A DNA stretch of 37,716 nt. It comes from Opitutia bacterium. GTDB taxonomy: Bacteria; Verrucomicrobiota; Verrucomicrobiia; Opitutales; Seribacteraceae. Under the pieces are notes generated by a model. It worked only from the letters and a program-made list of their open reading frames with translations, made no database searches and was not told where the DNA came from. Positions 26,508 through 33,901 of the stretch are shown in pieces (the stretch's first letter is position 1; every line of letters begins with the position of its first letter). The stretch lies in assembly GCA_002721705.1 (NCBI GenBank), contig PBLJ01000072.1, positions 1-37,716 of the forward strand, read 5' to 3'. The position numbers were made by a program, and so were the translations under genes.

Positions 26508-26520
26508 CGCCACTACCTGC

Positions 26521-27456
26521 TCAATTCTTCGGCTCAGCCAAATGACTGAAGACGTCGGACACCCCATGCTCGTCATACCAAAAAAGCATGCGGTGAATGG
26601 TTTCCTCGAAACCGATCGTCGCCTTCCATCCCAAAACCCGCTCGGTCTCGGAGGGATCGAGAACTACTTCCGGAACGTCGTCCTCTCCAGGAGGAACGAT
26701 GGGTGGGGGTTCTTCGATGGTGATCCCCAAAAAGGAAGCCACCGCATCGAAGACGTCCTTGATGGAACGGCTTTCGCCGGTGGATACGTTGAAGATGCCG
26801 GTTGGGGCATCGGGTTGCAACACGACGTCGACGACCGAGAAGAAATCGTCCATATCGAGAAAGTCGCGTTTGGTGTCGCTGCAGAAGCAGGACTTTCCCT
26901 GTTTGAGTCGCTGGTAAAAAGTGGGGATGGGGCCAATCGCGAGTCGAGGTCCCGTGACGTTGGCGAGGCGCAAGGACGTGACGGGGATTCCGGAAGACAT
27001 GAGAAACCTTTCGCCCGCAGTCTTGGAAATTCCATAGCTAGTGAACGGGCGTTCGGGATGATCCACGGGAATAGGAACGCGATCGGGCCGACCATAACAA
27101 AGAGCAGTCTGGAAATTCACCACCCGACGGACTTTTGTTCTCTCCGAAGCCTTGGCCACGTTGATGGATCCCGTTACGTTGGTGGCGGCGTCTTCCTCCC
27201 AATCCGAAGGGTCCTTGTATGCGGCAGCGGAGTGAATGACGACTTCGGGCGAAAACTCGTCGAAACACCGATCGACCAGCGAGGCATCCGCAATCGTTCC
27301 CTCCACTACTTTCAATCCAGGCATTTCCGGAACAACTTCCCGTTTACCAGTGGCGAAATTGTCGATCACCAAAATCTCGTTGCCGGCGGGCAACAAACGC
27401 TCGATCAGGTTCGAGCCCAAGCAGCCCGCTCCGCCAGTTATCAATATGCGAGACAA
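26521..27456 (-). CDS. NAD-dependent epimerase/dehydratase, tandem copy A
   Basis: This is a 311-residue extended SDR with GGAGCLGS (8-15), Asp32 after the second strand (NAD preference), NFQTALCYG (114-122, Thr117 in the catalytic Ser/Thr place) and the pair Tyr141-Lys145 (SYGISKTAGE). LRLANVTGPR and RDFLDMDDF are the later landmarks. It matches the gene directly upstream at equal length and along its whole sequence. Expected reaction: epimerisation or dehydration of a nucleotide sugar. The start is a TTG two bases after the neighbour's TGA, with no ATG in a fitting place. The substrate is not known. Confidence 0.8.
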   Translation of the reverse strand: MSRILITGGAGCLGSNLIERLLPAGNEILVIDNFATGKREVVPEMPGLKVVEGTIADASLVDRCFDEFSPEVVIHSAAAYKDPSDWEEDAATNVTGSINVAKASERTKVRRVVNFQTALCYGRPDRVPIPVDHPERPFTSYGISKTAGERFLMSSGIPVTSLRLANVTGPRLAIGPIPTFYQRLKQGKSCFCSDTKRDFLDMDDFFSVVDVVLQPDAPTGIFNVSTGESRSIKDVFDAVASFLGITIEEPPPIVPPGEDDVPEVVLDPSETERVLGWKATIGFEETIHRMLFWYDEHGVSDVFSHLAEPKN

Positions 27457-27458
27457 GT

Positions 27459-28394
27459 TCAGTCCTCGTGTTTGAGGTGGGTGTAGCCTCCGGCAGCTCC
27501 GAATTCTCGAAAATACTCCACGCCGGCCCGAGCCGTTTCCTCCAGTGGAGTAAATTCCATTTCACCGAAATCCTCGAAGGTGCGCGTAGGGTCCAAGAGA
27601 ATGGAAGGCGCGTCGTCCGGACCGATTTCACGAACCTCGGGCTCCGGATATTCGTCAAGCTCCATGGCCTTGACCACGGCATCGTAGAGTTCCTTGATCG
27701 CAACGTCCGCGCCGGAAGAAAAATGATAGGCGCCCGAACCGGTACCGTCGATCGCTCGAATGACGGCCTTGGCTAAATCACCGACGAACACGAAGTCTCT
27801 TCTGGCTGTGGTGACGAAGCATTTCTTCCCTTCCGAAATCCGTTGGTAAAAGATAGGGAGAGGTCCGGACACGTTACGAGGTCCAATGACGTTGGCCAAA
27901 CGGAAAGTGACGTAATCGAGTCCTGAAATCTCAATGTAGTCCTCGGCCGCGGTCTTGGATATGGCATAAGAGGAATTGGCGGGAAGTTTCGGATGATTGA
28001 GGGTGATCGGTTGCTCGAGGGGTTTTACACCGTAGCAAAGCGCGGTCTGGAAATAAATAAACCTCCCGACGTCGTTCTCGAGGGCGGCCCGGACCAGGTT
28101 GGCTCCGCCCACGCAATTGGTCAGGGTGTCGTTGTGCCAGTCGTCGGGATCCTTGTAGGACGCGGCGGTATGGACAATGGCGTCGGGACGAAACTGACTC
28201 GTTACTTTGTCCACCAGCGCTTTGTCCGCTATGGTGTCCTCCACTAGGGTCAATCCCGGATGATTGTCCGGCAGGTGTTCACGCCTGCCCGTGGCGAAGT
28301 TTTCGATCACGAGTACTTGGTCCCCTCGATCGAGCAGCATTTCGGTGATACGCGAACCTATCTGTCCGCATCCTCCGGTTACTAGTATTTTCAT
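27459..28394 (-). CDS. NAD-dependent epimerase/dehydratase, tandem copy B
   Basis: The 311-residue extended SDR has GGCGQIGS (7-14), YFQTALCYG (114-122, Thr117) and Tyr143-Lys147 (SYAISKTAAE), all in register with copy A. Glu31 stands where copy A has Asp32 at the end of the second strand, both fitting NAD binding. Shared stretches such as AAxYKDPxDW and GPLPIFYQR show common descent. Divergence is large enough that the two may do successive steps on one sugar. The ATG overlaps the TGA of the asparagine-synthetase-like gene (ATGA), linking the pair to that amidotransferase in one translationally coupled set. Confidence 0.8.
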   Translation of the reverse strand: MKILVTGGCGQIGSRITEMLLDRGDQVLVIENFATGRREHLPDNHPGLTLVEDTIADKALVDKVTSQFRPDAIVHTAASYKDPDDWHNDTLTNCVGGANLVRAALENDVGRFIYFQTALCYGVKPLEQPITLNHPKLPANSSYAISKTAAEDYIEISGLDYVTFRLANVIGPRNVSGPLPIFYQRISEGKKCFVTTARRDFVFVGDLAKAVIRAIDGTGSGAYHFSSGADVAIKELYDAVVKAMELDEYPEPEVREIGPDDAPSILLDPTRTFEDFGEMEFTPLEETARAGVEYFREFGAAGGYTHLKHED

Positions 28395-30340
28395 GTGTCG
28401 TTTTCCTTGGGTTTCATTACCGTCTCCCGATCGGGCATGGATCTAAACTCGGCTGCTTTGTCATGGAAGGTCTGATGCCAAATTTCAAGACTAAGAAGAC
28501 CCCAGACCTTACGGGAAAAACGTCCAGCGGATTCAAAGTTTTGCAGCACCGCCTCTGGCTGGATGTAGGGACGATTGCGCTGTTTCATTCCTTGAAAAAC
28601 ATCCAAAATCATATCACGCAACTCATCGCCACACCATTCCTTCAAAGGAACGGGGAAACCCATTTTGTCTCGCCGGTTGACTATCCCCTCCGGCAAAACG
28701 TCGCGGTAAGCATTCTTGAGAAGATGTTTCATGTTGCCTCCCGCGAACTTCACGTCAGCTGGAGCGGTGGCGAGGAATTCCACGATGGGATGATCCAGCA
28801 AGGGCACCCTGCTTTCAAGGCCATGAGCCATGCTCATGCGATCCTCGACGTGAAGCAGGGCGGGCAGGAGTGTCTTGAAATCGAAATGGGTCATGTGGTC
28901 GAAATAAGCTCCCTTGCGAACGTTTGCCCGGTTGAGGAAAATTTCGCGGAAGGAATCGTACACTCTCCCCTTGTCCAATTCAGACCAGTCGATCTCGCTT
29001 TCCATGTCCGTGGAACGATCGACCAAGCGAAAATACCTCTCCTCCAGAGGGGAAAACAGTCCGTCTCGCCAAAACTCGCGCATCATGGGCTTGTATTCGC
29101 GAAGAATGCCTAGGTTCGGCACGATGGACTCGAGCGTGACGACGAAGTTTCCATTCTTGTAGGTGCCGTCGATAGCCGCCCGAATGCATTGTTCGAAATA
29201 AGCCAGAAGATAGCGGGCGTAACCACCGAAGATTTCGTCGCCCCCCTGCCCTCCCAATACCACCTTCACTTTTTCAGCCGCCATTTTGGAGACCATGAAT
29301 TGAGGGAAGGAGCCAGGCCCAGCCACGGGATAATCCAAATGGTATATGACGTCGCGGAGATGCTTGGCAAAATCCTCATGCGTAAGGTCGAGGACGTTCA
29401 AGGAACCGCCGCTGCTCTCGACGGCCATCTCCGCGAAACGACTTTCGTCGTATCCGGGATACTCCAGGAATCTGCCATGAAAAGCCTCTCTGTTGGAATC
29501 GTCGTGACGAGAGGCCAAGATTGCCATCAAACTCGAATCGATTCCTCCGGAAACATAGGAACCCACAGGCACGTCTGACCGCAAATGCACCTGAATGGAG
29601 TCATCGACCAATTCGACCAGACGCTCTTGGAAATGCTCGGGGGGACTGTCCCAATCGACTTCATAGTTAACGTCCCAATAACGACGAGTCCGCACCTCCC
29701 CGTCCTCCACCACGAGAGCATGACCGGGAAGCAATTGACGAATGCCCTTGAACATAGTCGCTTCGCCGATGACGTAGTTGAAGGTCAAATACTCGGCCAT
29801 GGCATCGGGATCGGTCTCGATCGCAGGCATAAAAGGCAGCAATGCCTTCGGTTCGGAAGCGAAGAAGAAAAGGTCTCCCACCTGGGCGTAATAGAAAGGC
29901 TTGATTCCAAAACGATCACGGGCGCAAACCAATCGACGCTTCTTTTGGTCCCACAAGGCAAAGGCGAACATCCCCCTCAAATGCGAGAAGCAGTCATCGC
30001 CAAATCGGTCATAGGCAGCGAGAACGGTCTCGGTGTCGGACTGGGAACGAAAGCTCCATTGAGAACCAAGGAGATCGCGAAGTTCAAGGTAGTTGTATAT
30101 CTCACCGTTCAAAACAACCACGGTATCGTTGGGCGCCCGCATGGGTTGAGCGCCTGAGGGACTCAAGTCGATAATGGAAAGCCGCCGATGAGCGAGGCCC
30201 GCGGAAGCTCCCGGAGCCACCCACTGGCCACTGTCGTCGGGTCCCCGGTGGGCAAGCAATCGACCCATCGCCGCCAAGGATGGTTCCGCTGATTCAAAAG
30301 CGCCTTCACGCAAATGAACGAATCCCGCTATGCCGCACAT
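28391..30340 (-). CDS. asnB: AsnB-type glutamine amidotransferase / asparagine synthase family
   Basis: The 649-residue protein has the full two-domain plan. The class II glutaminase has Cys2 as nucleophile (MCGIAGF), HRGPDDSG (31-38), HRRLSIIDLS (51-60), NGEIYNY (78-84) and SDTE at 101-104. The AsnB synthetase domain has the ATP-binding PP-loop SGGIDSS (264-270), and GGQGGDEIFGGY farther on. True asparagine synthase makes Asn from Asp and Gln. Members inside glycan clusters are instead thought to amidate carboxyl groups, for example of uronic acids, and the location here favours that reading. It follows the third GT-like paralogue by two bases and overlaps the tandem epimerases. Confidence 0.88.
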   Translation of the reverse strand: MCGIAGFVHLREGAFESAEPSLAAMGRLLAHRGPDDSGQWVAPGASAGLAHRRLSIIDLSPSGAQPMRAPNDTVVVLNGEIYNYLELRDLLGSQWSFRSQSDTETVLAAYDRFGDDCFSHLRGMFAFALWDQKKRRLVCARDRFGIKPFYYAQVGDLFFFASEPKALLPFMPAIETDPDAMAEYLTFNYVIGEATMFKGIRQLLPGHALVVEDGEVRTRRYWDVNYEVDWDSPPEHFQERLVELVDDSIQVHLRSDVPVGSYVSGGIDSSLMAILASRHDDSNREAFHGRFLEYPGYDESRFAEMAVESSGGSLNVLDLTHEDFAKHLRDVIYHLDYPVAGPGSFPQFMVSKMAAEKVKVVLGGQGGDEIFGGYARYLLAYFEQCIRAAIDGTYKNGNFVVTLESIVPNLGILREYKPMMREFWRDGLFSPLEERYFRLVDRSTDMESEIDWSELDKGRVYDSFREIFLNRANVRKGAYFDHMTHFDFKTLLPALLHVEDRMSMAHGLESRVPLLDHPIVEFLATAPADVKFAGGNMKHLLKNAYRDVLPEGIVNRRDKMGFPVPLKEWCGDELRDMILDVFQGMKQRNRPYIQPEAVLQNFESAGRFSRKVWGLLSLEIWHQTFHDKAAEFRSMPDRETVMKPKENDT

Positions 30341-30342
30341 AA

Positions 30343-31542
30343 TTAGTTAAGGTTTTGAGAATGTAATCGAAGGTAGTCTATCATGGCGTCCATGCCTTTG
30401 CCGAGAACGGACATTTCGTATTTCCCCGAGGCAATGATCTCTTGATACGCCCGATCCACAAGTTCCTGCAGGAAGTCGTCGTCGCGCAAGAATCCGCAAA
30501 TCTCATCGAAATTGGAAAAGTCACGCTCCAAGGGAAGGTAATGCCGCCAAGGCTCGAGAACGCCTCGGTATTCTCCGGGAAACATGACTTGGGCGGTGCG
30601 AACGGCAATCGCCTCGAAGGAACGAGGAGTAATGGTGCGGTGAACGACGTTTCCTTCGTGCGGAGCGAGAAAACGGCGATGCACTTCTTCATAACCTGCG
30701 TCCGGATTTTCTTCTTGGTAAGCGCGCACGGCGCTTTCAATGGAATCGTCGAAATCGAAAATACTCGCTCCCCCCTCAAGCCCGAGGACCGCTTTGCCCG
30801 ACTTCATGAAGTCGATCCAATCATCGCCATAAATTCTATCTTCTTCCTTTGAACTCAAATCGGTTACCAATTCCCGTCCCGCCAAGCGCTTGGACACTTC
30901 GTTGGTCAAAGTGGTTTTTTCGCGAGCGGCGTGACCGAGCCAAAAAGGCAATTCCCGCCCCCTGTAGACAAGGTGCCTGCGACGCTCGCGGATCTTTGGG
31001 GAATCCTGCTGTATCCAATCCTTCGACACGTAGCCCGGAAGGGCCGAGACTTTCACCACATTTTCCATGTCCGGACTGCGGTAGACCTTCTCGAGATTTT
31101 CGATGGTGAGAGACGAGAAGAGACCGTCTATGCCAAGGTGCGTCATCTCTTCCATCATTCGGTTGATCCAACGATACTCGTCTTGAATAATCTGGATTTT
31201 GAGCCCTTTGAATTGCTTTAAAGCCTCTCGCAAATAGGAGGGCAGGTAACTCTCGAAAAGAATGCAGAGCGAGTAATGAATGACCACCACGTCGAAGTTG
31301 CCTCCCTTGTCCGACTGTAAGCGAATTTTCGGGATCTTCCGGAATTTCCCCCATTTCCTTCGCGTTGCTCTTGGAGAAAGAACGGTCACTCGATGGCGGG
31401 AATGGTCGCTCAAAGCGTCGACGTGTTCCTTGACGACCTTGGCAGGATAGCTTACGTCGGCTAGAATGAGAATATCCAGGCAATCCTCCTCTTGACCGCT
31501 CGTCCGAAGCATTTCTTCCAATGAAAAAGCGGTTTGCGCCAT
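30343..31542 (-). CDS. Uncharacterised GT-like protein, diverged paralogue 3 of 3
   Basis: The 399-residue protein shares the block order of paralogues 1 and 2 at lower similarity. QDEYRWIN stands where they have PQD(D/E)YDC. YRGRELPFWLG stands where they have YRARKLPPYFG. DWIDFMKSGKAVLGLEGGAS stands where they have the FINDCKFTLG-N-SGSS block. ITPRSFEA and PWRHYLPLERDFSNFDE match the putative donor-site end. The N terminus (LDILILADVSYPAKVVKEHVDAL) looks like the first strand-helix of a GT-B fold. Probably a glycosyltransferase; activity is unproven. I used the ATG at 31542, 16 bases after the sulfotransferase stop; a longer frame to 31617 overlaps that gene. Confidence 0.65.
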   Translation of the reverse strand: MAQTAFSLEEMLRTSGQEEDCLDILILADVSYPAKVVKEHVDALSDHSRHRVTVLSPRATRRKWGKFRKIPKIRLQSDKGGNFDVVVIHYSLCILFESYLPSYLREALKQFKGLKIQIIQDEYRWINRMMEEMTHLGIDGLFSSLTIENLEKVYRSPDMENVVKVSALPGYVSKDWIQQDSPKIRERRRHLVYRGRELPFWLGHAAREKTTLTNEVSKRLAGRELVTDLSSKEEDRIYGDDWIDFMKSGKAVLGLEGGASIFDFDDSIESAVRAYQEENPDAGYEEVHRRFLAPHEGNVVHRTITPRSFEAIAVRTAQVMFPGEYRGVLEPWRHYLPLERDFSNFDEICGFLRDDDFLQELVDRAYQEIIASGKYEMSVLGKGMDAMIDYLRLHSQNLN

Positions 31543-31558
31543 GACCTGTAATTGGTTT

Positions 31559-32548
31559 CTAGGAATTGTCGACGGAAGCGTTTTCATCGACACGACGAAA
31601 GGAAGACAAACGATCATCGGTCATCGAATTCAAGTACTCCAGGATTCGGCGGCCTTCTTCGTCGGACTCCAAGTTCCGCTTGCGAAGAGAAGGAGCAAAG
31701 GCAAAGTCGGGTTCGCGACGAACAACTTCCATGCCTTGGCCGAGAAAGAAGTCATCCAGCGTTTGCAAGACTTGCTCGGGTTGCCCGCAAAGATCCTCGT
31801 ACCAAACCTGCACGCTTCTTTCCGGACAACTGGAAGCGAAATCCGTTTCGATTCGCCTGCCGTACTCGTATTGCTGTTCGACAACCTGTTCCCAATAAGG
31901 CCTCTCACGAATCTCCATATAATTGCTTGGCGTGGCCGAGTTCCAAATTTCGTAACCTCCTCTTCGCGCTCGGGCCTCCAAGTCGGAACGAGCGGCTTGG
32001 GCAACGTCCCGGCGGATCCATACGAAACTGGAAGCGGGAAACAACCGGGCTAACGCTTTTACACGGTAACAATTCCAAGCGTTCTTGAACAACAACGGGT
32101 TTCCGGAAAGGGAATGAAGAGCGGCAAAGGTCTCCACCATCAAGTTCTCCATATCCGGCAAAGGTTCCTTGCTGCAGGTTTCACTAGGATGCTCTCCTCC
32201 AAACCATCGTTTGAAAAAACAGGATGCTTCGGACGGACCCCATGGGCCTTCGGTCTTTCCATAACGACTTTCATAGGGAACCGAGGCCTGCCCAGCCATG
32301 CCACCTTCAAGGCAAGCTCCGGCAACGGGAGTGTCGCAGAAATTATCGTTGAAAAGATTCGTTGGGTAATGGAATGCAAAATGATTGATGAGAAACTGAT
32401 AAAGCAACGTGCTGCCTGTCCGAGGAGATCCCAAAAGGAAAACGCAAGGCACTTCGATCGAGCTAACTCTCTTGGCATGATCTCTGCGAAGAGACTCCTC
32501 AAGAAGAGTCAAATGATCAACCGGAGGCCTGTTCTCTCGTTCAGTCAT
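31559..32548 (-). CDS. PAPS-dependent sulfotransferase
   Basis: The 329-residue protein carries the two PAPS-binding signatures. The 5'-phosphosulfate loop is LLGSPRTGSTLLYQFL (38-53). The 3'-phosphate motif FVWIRRDVAQAARSDLEAR starts near residue 180, with Arg and Ser contacts. Sulfotransferases move sulfate from 3'-phosphoadenylyl sulfate to a hydroxyl or amine. Position in the glycan cluster suggests a sulfated surface polysaccharide, which would fit a marine life style. The ATG at 32548 lies within the last codons of the SGNH gene, giving an 8-base overlap. No sulfate-activation genes (cysD/N/C) are in the window. Confidence 0.82.
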   Translation of the reverse strand: MTERENRPPVDHLTLLEESLRRDHAKRVSSIEVPCVFLLGSPRTGSTLLYQFLINHFAFHYPTNLFNDNFCDTPVAGACLEGGMAGQASVPYESRYGKTEGPWGPSEASCFFKRWFGGEHPSETCSKEPLPDMENLMVETFAALHSLSGNPLLFKNAWNCYRVKALARLFPASSFVWIRRDVAQAARSDLEARARRGGYEIWNSATPSNYMEIRERPYWEQVVEQQYEYGRRIETDFASSCPERSVQVWYEDLCGQPEQVLQTLDDFFLGQGMEVVRREPDFAFAPSLRKRNLESDEEGRRILEYLNSMTDDRLSSFRRVDENASVDNS

Positions 32549-33203
32549 TGAGCAATTCCAAAACCGCCTCCTCAAACCGCGGATAAGTGAAATCGAGATA
32601 CAAATCGTGTCCTTTCTTGCTCAAATGGAGTTGATCCGAAGGCAGAAGCATTTCCTGCAATTTTTCCGTTTCCTCTCCAAGCTGGTCCCAAAAAAAACGC
32701 TCCACGTCGTTGAAGGTAACCTCGGCATCCTGAGCCAGTTCCCTAATTGCTTGGTTGTAGGACTCGTTGCTCTTCTGGTAGGTGACGTCGGTATGCGGGA
32801 AAACCTCCGCATCCAAGGTCGTGGGGTGGTTGGTGTGCAGGAAAATTCGCCGTGCGCCGAAATTGCTCACACGGTCGATTATCTCGCGCAAATTCGCCGC
32901 GAAAGCTTGGCAACTCACTCGGGGCAAACCCTTGTCGCTTGCCCAATAGTTGCAATCATTCATGCCGAACTGAATAATGACCAAGTCGGGACAATGAGAT
33001 TGCACCTCGTAGGGAATGCATTCCAGAGCCTGACGAGTGGTTCGGCCATTGACTGAAGCATTGGTGACCATGATCTCGGCATCATGCAACTTGCCCAATT
33101 CAGCAAGCTTGGCCGAAGTGCGAGTAACCCATCCATCGTGTATCGCGACGTGTTGACCCGTGCAGATCGAATCACCGAAAAACATTACGCTGATCGTTTT
33201 CAT
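32541..33203 (-). CDS. SGNH/GDSL-family hydrolase
   Basis: The 220-residue protein shows the four SGNH blocks: FFGDSI with nucleophile Ser12, Gly53 in the NASVNGRTT stretch, GMND with Asn82, and DQLH with Asp190 and His193. This family includes esterases and deacetylases of lipids and polysaccharides. No signal peptide is visible, so it would act in the cytoplasm, perhaps adding or removing acyl groups on a glycan precursor. The ATG forms an ATGA overlap with the methyltransferase stop, and the 3' end overlaps the sulfotransferase start, so the three are coupled in one reading block. A longer frame to 33239 was rejected because it begins inside the methyltransferase gene. Confidence 0.83.
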   Translation of the reverse strand: MKTISVMFFGDSICTGQHVAIHDGWVTRTSAKLAELGKLHDAEIMVTNASVNGRTTRQALECIPYEVQSHCPDLVIIQFGMNDCNYWASDKGLPRVSCQAFAANLREIIDRVSNFGARRIFLHTNHPTTLDAEVFPHTDVTYQKSNESYNQAIRELAQDAEVTFNDVERFFWDQLGEETEKLQEMLLPSDQLHLSKKGHDLYLDFTYPRFEEAVLELLND

Positions 33204-33901
33204 AAGCTTTCCAAATCTCCCTTCAAGGTTACCAAGCAAACTTGTCTGCCATTAGGGAACAAGCTCGGTTCGTCTCGTTCCAGAAAATCGAAGTCCGGCT
33301 CGACGATACGATCCTGGAAATACAAAAGTTCACGCGACAAACGATAGCCATCCCAAGGTCGCATGAAAAAGATTTCATCACCATCCACTCTTTTCACTTT
33401 GTAGCACCTGGTATTGTTGTAATACGTCAGCGAAAGCCTGATTTCCCTGGTCAGGGGTAAAAATTTTTCGAGAAACTCGCCCAAGCGCTGATCGACGTTG
33501 GGAAACAAATCGTTCGCGATCACGACGTCGTAGCCCCCGGAAGGAACGAACTCCTGCCAATCAAGGGCATGAATCACTCCTTCAGGCACCGATGCAGTCA
33601 AGGAGCGAACGATTTGCTGGTCGTCATGGTGCATCAAGTCGAGCAATTGATACGAAAAGCGGCTGGCGAAAAAAGAAGTGAATGCGGTCAAACCACCTCC
33701 TACGTCGAGAGCTTTGCCAGAGAAACCGTTGGCAAAATCTTCGTAGAGGGTGGAAAAGAGGTAGCGTTTAGGGGGGCTGTCCAGCAACCATTGGTTGCAA
33801 GTCAATGAACCGGGCAGATCGTCGGTCCTGGAAAGAAGGAAGCGTTCGATCCAATCGTCCCGGAGGTACTCTTTTAAATCCTCTTCCTTGGCCAATTTCA
33901 T
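33200..33901 (-). CDS. SAM-dependent methyltransferase-like protein
   Basis: The 233-residue protein has a Rossmann-type motif I, ALDVGGGLTAFT (64-75), an acidic post-I turn (LLDLM, 87-91) and a motif IV-like strand YDVVIANDLFPNV (124-136). These fit a class I SAM methyltransferase. The C-terminal part lacks landmarks that would name a substrate. The ATG forms an ATGA overlap with the ABC transporter's TGA. Together with the coupled SGNH and sulfotransferase genes it suggests O-methylation of a glycan residue, a common decoration, but methylation of a lipid carrier or another target cannot be excluded. Confidence 0.65.
   Translation of the reverse strand: MKLAKEEDLKEYLRDDWIERFLLSRTDDLPGSLTCNQWLLDSPPKRYLFSTLYEDFANGFSGKALDVGGGLTAFTSFFASRFSYQLLDLMHHDDQQIVRSLTASVPEGVIHALDWQEFVPSGGYDVVIANDLFPNVDQRLGEFLEKFLPLTREIRLSLTYYNNTRCYKVKRVDGDEIFFMRPWDGYRLSRELLYFQDRIVEPDFDFLERDEPSLFPNGRQVCLVTLKGDLESL

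Noticed and set aside
25848-26549. Gly-rich plus-strand frame of about 233 codons
   Set aside because: It is the complement of the SDR gene at 25455-26507 and shows only composition bias.
26317-27486. Plus-strand open frame of about 389 codons
   Set aside because: It is antisense to two SDR genes with intact catalytic motifs and has no recognisable features of its own.
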